From positions 186,001-250,000 of the forward strand of contig JAKOUY010000031.1 in NCBI GenBank assembly GCA_029782355.1: 64,000 bases of DNA, given 5' to 3'. This document shows, piece by piece, positions 53,115-61,744 of this stretch; position 1 is the first letter of the stretch; every line of letters starts with the position of its first letter. A program made the translations under genes and the position numbers. Origin of the DNA: Actinomycetes bacterium (lineage in GTDB: Bacteria > Actinomycetota > Acidimicrobiia > Acidimicrobiales > Ilumatobacteraceae). The notes under the pieces were generated by a model, which saw only the letters and a program-made list of their open reading frames with translations, searched no databases and was not told the DNA's origin.

Positions 53115-53891
53115 ATGAACGTGATCGTGTGCGTGAAGCAGATCCCCGACCCGGCGCTGCCCGGGGCGCTGGATTCGTCCACCAACACGCTGAAGCGCGA
53201 CGGCAAGTTGATCCTTGACGAGTCGGACAGCTACGGCGTGGAGATGGCCCTGCAGCTGGTCGACAAGGCCGGCGGTGGCGAGGTCAGCCTGGTGTCGATG
53301 GCCCCCAACGGCGAGGTCAGCGGACTGCGCACCGCCCTGGCGATGGGAGCGGCCAAGGCCGTGCTGGTCAGCGATCCGGCGTTGCAGGGCAGTGACGCCC
53401 TGACCACGGCCCGGGTGCTGGCCGCGGCGGTCGGCCGGATCGGCGGGGCCGACCTGGTCATCGCCGCCACGGAGTCCTCCGACGGCTACACCGGCACCGT
53501 GCCGGAGCAGCTGGCCGAGGTCCTCGGCCTGCCGTCGGTCACCTTCGCCAAGCACGTCGAGATCGACGGCTCGACCCTCAAGGCCTCCCGCCAGACCGAG
53601 GACGGCTACGACGAGGTCGAGTGCCCGCTGCCGGCGCTCATCAGCGTCACGGCCGGGGTCGTCGAGCCGCGCTACCCGAGCTTCAAGGGCATCATGGCCG
53701 CCAAGTCCAAGCCGGTCGACACCGTCACCGCCGGTGACCTCGGCGTCGACCCGGTCGGTTGGGCCGGCGCCGGCCAGCAGATCAGCGACGTCGCCAAGGC
53801 CCCCGAGCGGGCGGCCGGTGAGATCGTCGAGGACGACGGCGAGGGATTCGCCAAGATCGTCTCCTTCCTCGAGAACCTGAAAGTGATCTGA
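53115..53891 (+). CDS. etfB: Electron transfer flavoprotein beta subunit
   Basis: The 258-residue subunit begins MNVIVCVKQIPDP, the ETF-beta signature start, and contains VSLVSMAPNGEVSGLRTALAMGA near residue 56 and LPALISVTAGVVEPRYPS near 175. It holds AMP and, with EtfA and its FAD, takes electrons from acyl-CoA dehydrogenases to the quinone pool via an ETF oxidoreductase not present here. ATG 53115 is a leaderless-type start behind the operator. etfA follows after nine bases with GAGAGG between. Confidence 0.95.
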   Translation: MNVIVCVKQIPDPALPGALDSSTNTLKRDGKLILDESDSYGVEMALQLVDKAGGGEVSLVSMAPNGEVSGLRTALAMGAAKAVLVSDPALQGSDALTTARVLAAAVGRIGGADLVIAATESSDGYTGTVPEQLAEVLGLPSVTFAKHVEIDGSTLKASRQTEDGYDEVECPLPALISVTAGVVEPRYPSFKGIMAAKSKPVDTVTAGDLGVDPVGWAGAGQQISDVAKAPERAAGEIVEDDGEGFAKIVSFLENLKVI

Positions 53892-53900
53892 GAGGTCGTC

Positions 53901-54854
53901 ATGAACGTTTGGGTGTATGTCCAGGGATCCAAGGGCGCGCCGACCTCGGCGTCGCTCGAACTGCTCACCAAGGCCCGCTCGCTCGGCGACGTCACGGCGT
54001 TCGTCGGCGGCGACGGCGCGGCCCTGGCCGAGGCCGTGGGCCAGCACGGTGCCGCCAAGCTGTACGCCACGGGCGACCTCGGCGGGCGGCTGCCCGGCCC
54101 GGCCGTCTCGGCGGCCATGCAGGCCGTCATCGAGGGCGGCGACTCGCCGGATCTGATCATGTTCCCGCAGAGCTACGAGGCTCGTGACGTGCTCAGCCGG
54201 CTGTCGGTGAAGCTCGGCAAGACCGTGCTGACGAACAACGTCGACGTCGCCGCCGCGGGCGGGGCGGTGACGGTGACCACGCCGATCTTCGGCGGCAACA
54301 CGCTGGTCTCCACCACCTTCACCGGCGACGGCCCGTTCCTCGCCGGGTTCCGCCCGAAGAGCTTCGCCGCCGAGCCATCGGGTGGGGGAGCCGCCGAGGT
54401 CGTCGCCGCGGCCGTCCCGGAGGTCGGCCCCACGGGCGCGGCCATGGTGGTGGCCACCCATGTGGAGGAGACCAGTGGGCCGAAGCTGGACGAGGCGGCC
54501 GTGGTGGTCTCCGGTGGGCGCGGCCTCGGCGAGCAGGCCAAGTACGAGCTGATCGAGACGCTGGCCAAGCTGCTGCGCGGCGCGCCGGGTGCCTCGCGGG
54601 CCATCGTCGACGCCGGCTGGGTGCCCTACAGCTACCAGGTCGGCCAGACCGGCAAGGTGGTCAAGCCGGGCGTGTACATCGCCGCCGGCATCAGCGGTGC
54701 CACCCAGCACATGGTGGGGATGAAGGGTTCGAAGAACATCATCGCCATCAACAAGGACAAGGAAGCCCCGATCTTCGGCATCGCCGACCTCGGCATCGTC
54801 GGCGACGTGCACAAGGTGCTGCCCAAGCTGATCGAGGCCCTGCAGTCCCGCTGA
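53901..54854 (+). CDS. etfA: Electron transfer flavoprotein alpha subunit
   Basis: The 317-residue subunit has the N-terminal adenine-nucleotide-hydrolase-like domain and the C-terminal FAD domain with its diagnostic stretches VSGGRGLG near residue 200, [19 protein letters not shown] near 240 and [20 protein letters not shown]. These contact FAD. Length and domain order match housekeeping ETF rather than the bifurcating FixB type. It ends the etfBA unit and is convergent with the aminotransferase gene, one base apart. Confidence 0.95.
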   Translation: MNVWVYVQGSKGAPTSASLELLTKARSLGDVTAFVGGDGAALAEAVGQHGAAKLYATGDLGGRLPGPAVSAAMQAVIEGGDSPDLIMFPQSYEARDVLSRLSVKLGKTVLTNNVDVAAAGGAVTVTTPIFGGNTLVSTTFTGDGPFLAGFRPKSFAAEPSGGGAAEVVAAAVPEVGPTGAAMVVATHVEETSGPKLDEAAVVVSGGRGLGEQAKYELIETLAKLLRGAPGASRAIVDAGWVPYSYQVGQTGKVVKPGVYIAAGISGATQHMVGMKGSKNIIAINKDKEAPIFGIADLGIVGDVHKVLPKLIEALQSR

Positions 54855-54855
54855 G

Positions 54856-56571
54856 CTAGGGGACGAGCGACCCGGCGGGCACCTCGAACCAGCGCAGCGT
54901 CTCGAACGCTGCCGACCAGTGGTGGGGCGCCGGGGCGTCAGCATCCCATTCGGGTGCCTCGGACAGGAGCCGGCGAGCGGCATCGAGATAGCCCGGCAGC
55001 GCCGACTCGCCGGCGCGCTGGCGCGGCCCGGCCGGGCAGTGCATCGCCCCGGTGGCCGGGTCGTAGGTGATGTCGGAGAGTCGCAACGGCGGCTCCGCCG
55101 GACCGAGGTGGTGCCGCCACAGCCCGCGGGCCGGCTCGAAGCGGTAGTCGGGGAGCAACTTCCAGCCGTGGTCGGCCACCAGCTCGACGGCGTCGATCAC
55201 GTAGTCGGCAACCGCGTCGCTGATGAAGTAGTTGAAGCTCAGCCGGGTCCAGCCCGGCTTGATGCCCTCGCAGCCGAGGGCGATCTCGCTCTCGAACTCG
55301 TGGGAGCGCTCCAGGTCGATGCCCAGCAGGCGGTGGCCGTACGGGCCGGCGCAGGAACATCCGCCGCGGGCCTGGATGCCGAACAGGTCGCTGAGCAGGG
55401 CGACGACGAAGTTGTGGTGCAGGTACCGCCCGCCCGGGCGGCGGATCACGAAGCTGACGATCGACAGCCGGTCGGCACGGGTGTTGCCGAGCACCTCGAT
55501 CCGCTCGTTGGCCGACCAACGGGCGATGGCCCGTGTCCAGAAGCGCGCCTCGTTGGCCTTGATCGTGGCCGTGCCGACGGCCTCCTTCAACTGGAACACC
55601 AGGCCGGCGCGGATCGACTCGATGATCGCCGGGGTGCCGCCCTCCTCGCGGTGGACGACATCGCTCAGGTAGCGGTGCTCGCTGGGGTTGACGTAGGCCA
55701 CGGTGCCGCCGCCCACCGTGTCCGGCACCCGGTTGCGCAGCAGCTCCCGGCGGACCACGAGCACGCCCGGGGTTCCCGGGCCGCCGACGAACTTGTGCGG
55801 GCTGATGAACACGGCGTCCTTGTGGGCCAGCGGGTGCTCGGCACAGCGCGGCCGCATCTCGATGTCCACGTACGGTGCCGCGGCGGCGAAGTCCCAGAAG
55901 CTCAGCGCACCGTGGCGGTGCAACAGGTCGGCGATGGCGCAGGTGTTGGACACGATGCCGGTCACGTTCGACGCCGCCGAGAACGAGCCGATCTTCATCG
56001 GCCGAGCCGCGTAGCGGACCAGCTCGGCGTCCAGCACGTCGAGGTCGATGTGCCCGTCGGCATCCTCGGGGATGACCACCACGTCGGCGATGGACTCCCG
56101 CCACGGCAGCTCGTTGCTGTGGTGCTCGAACGGTCCGACGAACACGACCGGGCGTTCGTCGGGCGGGATGTGCGCGGAGAGCCGGTAGCGCTGGTCCAGG
56201 TCGGCGGGCAGCCGCAGGTTGAGGATGCCGATCAGCTTGTTGACGGCGGCGGTCGATCCCGAGCCGGTGAAGATCACGCAGGTCGACTCGTCACCACCGA
56301 CCGCCTCGTGGATGATCGAGCGGGCGTCCTCGCGCAGCCGCGTCGTCTGCAGCCCGGTTCCGGACGACTCGGTGTGGGTGTTGGCGTAGCGCGGCAGGAC
56401 CTCGTCGCGCAGGAAGTCCTCGAGGAAGCCGAGCGACCGCCCCGACGCGGTGTAGTCGGCGTAGGTGATCCGCCGCGGCCCGTACGGACCGTCGATCACC
56501 TGGTCGTCGCCGATCACCGCGGCGCGGATGCGGGCCAGGAGCGGGGTGTCGTGTTCCGCCATCGGTCTCAT
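54856..56571 (-). CDS. Class V aminotransferase / cysteine desulfurase-like protein, long form
   Basis: The 571-residue PLP protein has the fold-type I lysine Lys260 in [15 protein letters not shown], an [11 protein letters not shown] segment near 148, and a desulfurase-like cysteine loop [13 protein letters not shown] near residue 400. Ordinary SufS/IscS enzymes are about 400 residues, so there is an extra C-terminal domain of about 120 residues with no motif I recognise (for example [17 protein letters not shown]). ATG 56571 is used; ATG 56562 is the alternative. Activity could be cysteine desulfuration or lyase chemistry. It is not linked to nfuA or other iron-sulfur genes. Confidence 0.85.
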   Translation of the reverse strand: MRPMAEHDTPLLARIRAAVIGDDQVIDGPYGPRRITYADYTASGRSLGFLEDFLRDEVLPRYANTHTESSGTGLQTTRLREDARSIIHEAVGGDESTCVIFTGSGSTAAVNKLIGILNLRLPADLDQRYRLSAHIPPDERPVVFVGPFEHHSNELPWRESIADVVVIPEDADGHIDLDVLDAELVRYAARPMKIGSFSAASNVTGIVSNTCAIADLLHRHGALSFWDFAAAAPYVDIEMRPRCAEHPLAHKDAVFISPHKFVGGPGTPGVLVVRRELLRNRVPDTVGGGTVAYVNPSEHRYLSDVVHREEGGTPAIIESIRAGLVFQLKEAVGTATIKANEARFWTRAIARWSANERIEVLGNTRADRLSIVSFVIRRPGGRYLHHNFVVALLSDLFGIQARGGCSCAGPYGHRLLGIDLERSHEFESEIALGCEGIKPGWTRLSFNYFISDAVADYVIDAVELVADHGWKLLPDYRFEPARGLWRHHLGPAEPPLRLSDITYDPATGAMHCPAGPRQRAGESALPGYLDAARRLLSEAPEWDADAPAPHHWSAAFETLRWFEVPAGSLVP

Positions 56572-56607
56572 TGTCGCACCGATCGGTGTCCGGCGCAGGT
56601 GCTCCGC

Positions 56608-57582
56608 TCACGACGCGTCGTGCGCGCCGATGGCCCAGGCGTAGCCGGCGACCGGATCCTCGACGGCGAGTTGCACGGTCCACCCCAGCAGCGGTTCGCC
56701 GGCGTCCCACCACGACCAGCGCAACGCCTGGCCGGCCCGGCCGAGCTCGGTCGGGTCGGGTGGCCAGGGATCGGCAAGATCGGTGAGCTGGGCCAGGAGC
56801 CACCAGGCGTCGAAGCGTCCCGTGGCGGCACCGCGCCGCCGGCCGTGGGCACCGCCGCCGGCCCCGGCCCACCCCAGCCAGGCCAGCGCATCGACCAGGC
56901 CGAGCCGGGTCAGCCCCGCCCGGCGGACGCCCAGTGCGGCGACGGCGTCGAGCATCGCGCCCTCCACGCAGGCCACCTCGACCCGCCCGGTGGATGCTGC
57001 CGTCCACCCGTCGAACAGCTGGCGGGTGGCCGCGCCCACCTCGGGATCGTCGATGCGTGCGGCCTGCGGGCTCAGCTCGACGAGGTTCGCCGGTCGGGAC
57101 GGCGGAGGCGGTGCGGGCGCGTCGACGCCATCGTCGCCGTAGGTGGCCAGTGGGTACGCCGGCTCCCACGGTTGCAGGGTGGTGGGAATGTCCAGCGGGT
57201 TGACGTCGAGCTCGCTCGGCTCGCCGCGCAGGGCCCGCTCATGGGCGACGAAGCCGAAGCGGATCGGGTCCTCGATCCAGCGGCGCAGGTCGGCCGCCGT
57301 GTGGCCCTGCGCCGCCACCTCCGACAGCGGCCCGATGGCGAAGCGGCCGCTGGCCTCGTCGAGGACCCGTCCGGCCCACTCGGCCGGGGCGTGCAGGGCC
57401 AGGCGGTACTCGGCCAGCGTGGCCACCGGCCACAGCTGGCGACCGGTGGCCAGGGCGGCGCGGGTCCGGTCGCGCACGGTCAGGAGCCCAGCCCAGTCGC
57501 CCGTCGCCGACCACCCGTCGACCAGGCGGATCAACCCGTCCAGATCGGCGCGGTGGACCAGCTCGTCGAGCAGATCGTTCAC
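56608..57582 (-). CDS. Uncharacterised 324-residue protein in the DUF3090 operon
   Basis: I do not recognise this protein. It starts with GTG 57582, overlapping the SCO1664-type stop (GTGA), and is acidic and Trp/Ala-rich. Visible features are an N-terminal helical region (NDLLDELVHRADLDGLIRLV), a Pro-rich linker near residue 155, and a Trp-rich C-terminus (RFDAWWLLAQLTDLADPW, then LRWSWWDAGEPLLGW). There is no signal or membrane segment. In other actinobacteria the place after the SCO1664-type gene is often taken by the mycothiol ligase mshC. This is not MshC, since the class I synthetase motifs HIGH and KMSKS are absent. Confidence 0.75.
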   Translation of the reverse strand: MNDLLDELVHRADLDGLIRLVDGWSATGDWAGLLTVRDRTRAALATGRQLWPVATLAEYRLALHAPAEWAGRVLDEASGRFAIGPLSEVAAQGHTAADLRRWIEDPIRFGFVAHERALRGEPSELDVNPLDIPTTLQPWEPAYPLATYGDDGVDAPAPPPPSRPANLVELSPQAARIDDPEVGAATRQLFDGWTAASTGRVEVACVEGAMLDAVAALGVRRAGLTRLGLVDALAWLGWAGAGGGAHGRRRGAATGRFDAWWLLAQLTDLADPWPPDPTELGRAGQALRWSWWDAGEPLLGWTVQLAVEDPVAGYAWAIGAHDAS

Positions 57583-58286
57583 ACCAGGGGCCACGGGTAC
57601 CGCCGACCGGTGGGATCGATGGGGAGGGTCCCGGCTCGGGCCAGCCGCTCCGCCCGCCCGGCGATGGCGTCGACCTCGTGGTCGGAGAGCAGGGTGACCA
57701 CGCCGGCGGGCACCTCGCCGGCCACGGCGGCGACCCAGGCCGCCACCGACTCGCTCAACGGGTCGCCGGCGAACTCCCAGATGACCGTCCGGAGCTTGAA
57801 GTCGCCGGCGAAGCACAGACCGTGATCGATGCCCCAGATCTGGCCGTGATCGCCCAGGAGCACATGGCCGCTCTTGCGATCGGTGTTGTTGGCGACGATG
57901 TCGAAGGCGGCAATTTCGCGCAACGCGTCGTGCAGATCGGGTCGCTGCTCGTGGATCGTGAAGTAGTGCTGGCGATGGTCGGCATCGACGAACCACTGCA
58001 GGGAGCCCTCGCCCAGCGGCCCGTCGCGGATCACGGTGGGCGGGACGAGGTGGAGGCCGCATGCTTCGCTGAGTCGGTAGGCAGCCAGCTCGCGGCGGTG
58101 CAGGCCGGGCTCGAAGTCCCACAGTGGGCGCTCGCCGCGGACCGGCTTGTAGATCGCTGGATGGCTCTGCTCGCCGGCGCGCACGTGGACGAGGAACGTG
58201 GCGTTGCTGCTCCACGGCATCCGCCCCTCGATCTCGATCTCGCCGTTGGTCAGCAGATCCAACGCTTCGGCGACTGGCCGGTCCAT
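57579..58286 (-). CDS. SCO1664-family protein (PI3/4-kinase-like fold)
   Basis: The 235-residue protein matches the SCO1664 family, which has a kinase-like fold. NATFLVHV with IYKPVRGERPLWDFEPG near residue 47 resembles an ATP-binding lobe, and AAFDIVANNTDRKSGHVLL with IDHGLCF near 130-155 supplies the catalytic Asp/Asn and metal-binding Asp as in PI3/4-kinases. The true substrate is unknown. It lies between DUF3090 (four bases upstream) and the 324-residue unknown. The conserved trio with the phosphatase suggests a shared pathway. Confidence 0.88.
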   Translation of the reverse strand: MDRPVAEALDLLTNGEIEIEGRMPWSSNATFLVHVRAGEQSHPAIYKPVRGERPLWDFEPGLHRRELAAYRLSEACGLHLVPPTVIRDGPLGEGSLQWFVDADHRQHYFTIHEQRPDLHDALREIAAFDIVANNTDRKSGHVLLGDHGQIWGIDHGLCFAGDFKLRTVIWEFAGDPLSESVAAWVAAVAGEVPAGVVTLLSDHEVDAIAGRAERLARAGTLPIDPTGRRYPWPLV

Positions 58287-58290
58287 CCGC

Positions 58291-58794
58291 TCAGTTCATC
58301 CGCGGGCAGGCGTGGCCGGCAGGGTCCAGCGGGCCGTCGCACCACGGGCACGGTGGTCGCCCGGCGGCCACCACCTCGTCGGCGCGAGCGCAGAATGCGT
58401 GGGCCTGCTCGCGGCTGATGAACACCCGCAGGTGGCCGCGGTCGAGCGACTCGCCGGCAGTCTCGGCGGCATCCTCGTCGTCGATCAGCTCGTCGAACTG
58501 CAGCATCAGCCGATCGTGCTCGCGGCTGTAGCCGAGGCCCACCGGGCCGAGCACGAAGGCCACGTCGACCGGCTGGCTGATCCCGGCCTCGACGGCAGTC
58601 GGGTCGGCCGATGGCAGGTCGTTCAGTACCCGGCGCAGGTACTGGGCGATCGCCGCGACCTGTTGCTTCTCGCACTTGATGTCGAGCTGCAAGGACCCCT
58701 GGCGGGCCTGGAGGTAGAAGACTCGGCTGCCCGGTTCGCCGACCGCCCCGACCCCGAACCCGTCGACCTCGTCGAACTCGTAGAACACGCCCAT
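58291..58794 (-). CDS. DUF3090 family protein
   Basis: The 167-residue protein opens with FYEFDEVDGFGVGAVGEPG, the DUF3090 signature, and ends with CPWCDGPLDPAGHACPRMN, a four-residue-spaced zinc-ribbon-like set of Cys and His. RVFISREQAHAFCARADEVV near 125 is also family-typical. The function is unknown. It is the middle gene of the conserved phosphatase-DUF3090-SCO1664 set and is 12 bases downstream of the phosphatase gene. Confidence 0.9.
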   Translation of the reverse strand: MGVFYEFDEVDGFGVGAVGEPGSRVFYLQARQGSLQLDIKCEKQQVAAIAQYLRRVLNDLPSADPTAVEAGISQPVDVAFVLGPVGLGYSREHDRLMLQFDELIDDEDAAETAGESLDRGHLRVFISREQAHAFCARADEVVAAGRPPCPWCDGPLDPAGHACPRMN

Positions 58795-58806
58795 GACGGC
58801 TTCAGG

Positions 58807-59460
58807 CTAGGAGGGGCGTAGCTCCGCCAGCGCCTCACCCGTGGAATTGACGGTCAGGACCACGGGCGGGCTGTCGGGCGGCATGGCGACCGCGGTGACC
58901 GAGCACGGGCTGATCACCAGGCGCTGGAACATGTCCAGGTGGCTGCCCACGGCGTGGGCGACGAAGGCCTTGATCGGGTCGGCGTGGGACACGCACACGA
59001 TGGTGCCGCCCGGGTGGGCGGCGGCCAGCCGCTGGACGGTGGCCACCATGCGCGCCTGCATCTCGGTGAAGCTCTCACCGCCGGGGAAGCGGAAGGCGCT
59101 GGGGGAGCGCTGGACCGTGCGCCACTCGGGGAGCTTGGCCAGGCGTTTCAGTTCGGCGCCGGTCCACTCGCCGAAGTCGCACTCCAGCAGGCCGCGGTCG
59201 GCCTGGACGCGCAGCGTGCGGGCCCGGGCGATGGGTGCCGCGGTTTCCCGGGTGCGCTCCAGGGGTGAGGCGTAGACCGCGTCGACGCGCCCCAGCACGG
59301 CGATGCGCGCTGCGGCCGCCTCGGCCTGGGCCCGACCGCGCTCGGACAGGTGCAGGCCCGGCGCCCGACCGGGGAGGACCTGCCCGGTCGAGGGCGTCGT
59401 GCCGTGGCGGACCAGGAGGACCAGCGTGTGCGCCGGCGGCGTGGGGGCGGTTCGGGCCAT
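58807..59460 (-). CDS. Histidine phosphatase family protein (MSMEG_4193-like)
   Basis: The 217-residue protein has the phosphoglycerate-mutase-like catalytic motif VRHGTTPSTG near residue 17 (His18 region), SPLERTRETA near 64, the acid ECDFGEWTG near 93 and a second His in VCVSHADPIKAFVAH near 152. It is the first gene of the phosphatase-DUF3090-SCO1664 operon seen across actinobacteria. ATG 59460 gives a standard length. The same frame remains open upstream to about 59640 with good codon use, which is discussed separately. Substrate unknown. Confidence 0.9.
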   Translation of the reverse strand: MARTAPTPPAHTLVLLVRHGTTPSTGQVLPGRAPGLHLSERGRAQAEAAAARIAVLGRVDAVYASPLERTRETAAPIARARTLRVQADRGLLECDFGEWTGAELKRLAKLPEWRTVQRSPSAFRFPGGESFTEMQARMVATVQRLAAAHPGGTIVCVSHADPIKAFVAHAVGSHLDMFQRLVISPCSVTAVAMPPDSPPVVLTVNSTGEALAELRPS

Positions 59461-59830
59461 GGTGACCCGGAAACCTACCGGCCCCGTCGCCGCCGGCGAG
59501 TCGGCCGACGTCTGCGGTGGCGTCGGCGAGAACGTCAGCGACATGACGATGGGCGCCGTCACCGTCTCCGACTCGGCCCACCGGTCCGGGTGGTTGCTGT
59601 CGTCGAGACCGAGGCCGAGCTGGGTGTGAGGGTCGAGCACCGATCACCGATGGCCGCGGCGAGCCCGATCGTGGCGACCAGCAACCCGGCTGCCGCGGCG
59701 GGGACCCACCACCTGCGCCCGCTGCGGGGATCGGGTGGTGCCACGACCAGCTGCGTACCCCTGGCTGGACGGACCGGACTCTCCGGCTGGGAGGGAGACG
59801 CTCAGTCGACTCGAGAATTCGTCGCGGGCC
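59461..59830 (-). other. Gap with a possible frame-shifted membrane-segment coding region
   Basis: On the minus strand, a frame from GTG 59744 encodes DPRSGRRWWVPAAAAGLLVA and a further hydrophobic stretch, that is, one membrane segment, and ends at 59559. From about 59640 downward the phosphatase frame itself shows strongly G/C-ended codons (HTQLGLGLDDSNHPDRW) without a stop until the phosphatase. Joining the two would need a one-base shift near 59645. This may be a small membrane protein, a longer phosphatase, a broken gene or a sequencing error. I cannot decide between them. Confidence 0.35.
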
Positions 59831-59831
59831 G

Positions 59832-59837
59832 TACGCT
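59832..59837 (+). promoter_or_regulatory. Probable -10 box of leaderless UDG gene
   Basis: TACGCT is followed by six bases and GTG 59844, with no ribosome binding site, as at other leaderless starts in this window. Confidence 0.5.
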
Positions 59838-59843
59838 GCCGCC

Positions 59844-60512
59844 GTGGACTCGCTCGGCCGGCTGCGTGAGGAGGTGGTCGCCTGCCGGCGGTGCCCTCGG
59901 TTAGTCGAGTGGCGCGAGGAGGTGGCCGCCACCAAGCGGGCGGCCTTCGCCGGTGAGGACTACTGGGGCCGGCCGGTTCCCGGGTTCGGTGACCCGGCAG
60001 CGCGCATCCTGGTGCTGGGTCTCGCCCCGGCCGCCCACGGTGCCAACCGCACCGGGCGGATGTTCACCGGTGATCGCTCCGGCGACTGGCTGTACCGGGC
60101 CCTGCATCGGGCCGGGTTGGCGTCGCAGCCAACGTCCACGCATGCTGCCGACGGGCTGACACTGCACGGCGCCTGGGTCACCTCGGCAGTCAAGTGCGCC
60201 CCGCCGGGGAACGCCCCGACCCCGGCCGAGCGCGACGCCTGCCGGCCGTTCGTGGCCGCCGAGCTCGCCGCGCTCGGCGACGTCCGGGTCGTGGTCTGCC
60301 TGGGCGGGTTCGCCTACCAGGCGGCATGTGCGCTGCTCGGTGTGCGCCGCCCGCCGCGCTTCGGCCACGGCGTCGAGGTCACCGCGCCCAATGGGCTGGT
60401 GCTGCTGTGCTCGTTCCACCCCAGCCAGCAGAACACCTTCACCGGCCGCCTGACCGAGCCGATGCTCGACCAGGTCCTCACCCGCGCCACCACCCTCGGC
60501 CACCGCACCTGA
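59844..60512 (+). CDS. Uracil-DNA glycosylase, family 5 (UdgB)
   Basis: The 222-residue enzyme excises uracil and other deaminated bases from DNA. Motif 1 reads GLAPAAHGANRTGRMFTGD at about residues 59-77, lacking the Asp or Asn general base as is normal for family 5. The other motif is SFHPSQQNTFTGRLT near 192. Four Cys at 14, 17, 118 and 133 (CRRC, VKCAPPGN, ERDAC) fit its 4Fe-4S cluster. GTG 59844 follows a TACGCT box. It is monocistronic and followed by a repeat-rich gap. Confidence 0.92.
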   Translation: MDSLGRLREEVVACRRCPRLVEWREEVAATKRAAFAGEDYWGRPVPGFGDPAARILVLGLAPAAHGANRTGRMFTGDRSGDWLYRALHRAGLASQPTSTHAADGLTLHGAWVTSAVKCAPPGNAPTPAERDACRPFVAAELAALGDVRVVVCLGGFAYQAACALLGVRRPPRFGHGVEVTAPNGLVLLCSFHPSQQNTFTGRLTEPMLDQVLTRATTLGHRT

Positions 60513-60578
60513 CCCCGTCTCACGATCCGGCCGACCCCGCGGCTGCACCCCCAGTCCGCGCCCACCCCCCTCGCCCTC

Positions 60579-60667
60579 GCGTGCGCAAACCGCCGAATGC
60601 GAAGGTCTGCGCACGCGATCGGTCTGCTTGCGTGCGCAAACCGCCGGATGCGACGGTTTGCGCACGC
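60579..60667. repeat. Two 38-bp palindromic repeats
   Basis: Copies at 60579-60616 and 60630-60667 share GCGTGCGCAAACCGCCG at the left and GCGCACGC at the right. The second copy folds into a perfect 14-bp stem with a 10-base loop; the first has mismatches in the inner stem. They are 51 bases apart start to start. The position after udg allows a terminator role for that gene or the convergent esterase gene. Confidence 0.88.
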
Positions 60668-60687
60668 ATTCACGCCGGGCCGAGGCC

Positions 60688-60725
60688 GGGGTCGGGGTTT
60701 GGCCGGGGTGGGGTCTGGGGGGGGG
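60688..60725 (+). other. G-quadruplex motif
   Basis: Five runs of at least four G, including one of nine, lie within 38 bases on the plus strand. The 15-mer GGGGTGGGGTCTGGG at 60705-60719 is identical to one at 29639-29653. G-rich sequence continues to about 60772. The remainder of the 261-base gap between udg and the esterase holds no gene that I can see. Confidence 0.7.
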
Positions 60726-60773
60726 TGAACTGGGCGAGGTGGGGACCTGGGCCTGGGTGGGGTCCGGGGCCCG

Positions 60774-61685
60774 TCAGCGGGAGAGGGCGGCTTTGACGGC
60801 GGCACCGGCGAGGGCGTTGGCCGCGGCGCCGTCGTCGAGGAAGTCGCCGAGGGAGAAGAACCCGTGGAACATCCCGCCGAAGCGCACGTGGCTGGTGGGC
60901 ACGCCGGCGGCGGCGAGCCGCTCGGCGTAGCGGTCACCCTCGTCGCGCAGCGGGTCGTACTCGGCGGTGATCACCAGCGCCGGTGGGAGGCTGATGACGG
61001 CGTGGTCGGCGGCGAACAGGGGGGAGACCCGCGGGTCGTCCGTGGCGGTGCCGGTGCCGTCCAGATAGTGGCCGATGAACCAGCGCATGCCGTCGGCGGT
61101 GAGGAAGTACCCCTGCCCGTTGGTGCCATAGCTGGGCTCCGACATCGTGCAATCGGTGACGGGGTAGACGAGGAGCTGGAAGCGCAGCGGGACCGGAGCC
61201 AGCTGCGCCACCACTGCGGCCAGGTTCCCGCCGGCCGAGTCGCCGCCGATCGCCAGACGATCCGGGTCGCAGCCCAACTCGGCGGCGTGGGCGTGGGCCC
61301 AGCGGGTCCCGCTCAGCGCATCCTCGAGGGGTGCGGGAAAGGGGTGCTCCGGCGCCAGGCGGTAGTCGAGGCTCAACACGGCGTGACCGCTGTGGTTGCA
61401 CAGCGCCCGGCAGACGTTGTCGTGGCTGTCGAGGTCGCCGATCACCCAGCCGCCGCCGTGGAGGAAGACCAGGAGCCCGAGCCCCTCGTCGTCACTCGGT
61501 CGGTACAGCCGGGCGGGCACGCCGCCGGCGTCCAGGTCGCGGGTGGAGTGGACCGGGTGCGAGGGCGGGAGGCGGCGCTCGTCTCGCAGGGAGCGGGCCT
61601 GGGCCGGGGTCAGCTCCTCGAACGGCGGGTCGGCGAAGGCGGCCATCATGTCGAGCAGGGCGACGGCTTGGGGGTGCAACGGCAT
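60774..61685 (-). CDS. HSL-type alpha/beta hydrolase (esterase)
   Basis: The 303-residue esterase belongs to the hormone-sensitive-lipase family. The oxyanion motif HGGGW is at residues 76-80, the nucleophile Ser150 in GGDSAGGN, the acid in EYDPLRDEG near 246 and His in FGGMFHGFFS near 277. These act on short-chain esters. It is a clear paralogue of the gene at 62910-63827. ATG 61685 is divergent from the bcp gene, 59 bases away. No signal peptide. Confidence 0.9.
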   Translation of the reverse strand: MPLHPQAVALLDMMAAFADPPFEELTPAQARSLRDERRLPPSHPVHSTRDLDAGGVPARLYRPSDDEGLGLLVFLHGGGWVIGDLDSHDNVCRALCNHSGHAVLSLDYRLAPEHPFPAPLEDALSGTRWAHAHAAELGCDPDRLAIGGDSAGGNLAAVVAQLAPVPLRFQLLVYPVTDCTMSEPSYGTNGQGYFLTADGMRWFIGHYLDGTGTATDDPRVSPLFAADHAVISLPPALVITAEYDPLRDEGDRYAERLAAAGVPTSHVRFGGMFHGFFSLGDFLDDGAAANALAGAAVKAALSR

Positions 61686-61744
61686 CGACCGAGTCTCCCA
61701 CGCCGCCCCGGACGGGTGCAGCGCCGGACGGTAGCGTCGGCGCC

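Noticed and set aside
56608-57582. mshC (mycothiol ligase) at the end of the DUF3090 operon
   Set aside because: Expected by synteny, but the protein lacks the HIGH and KMSKS motifs of class I synthetase-like enzymes and is too short.
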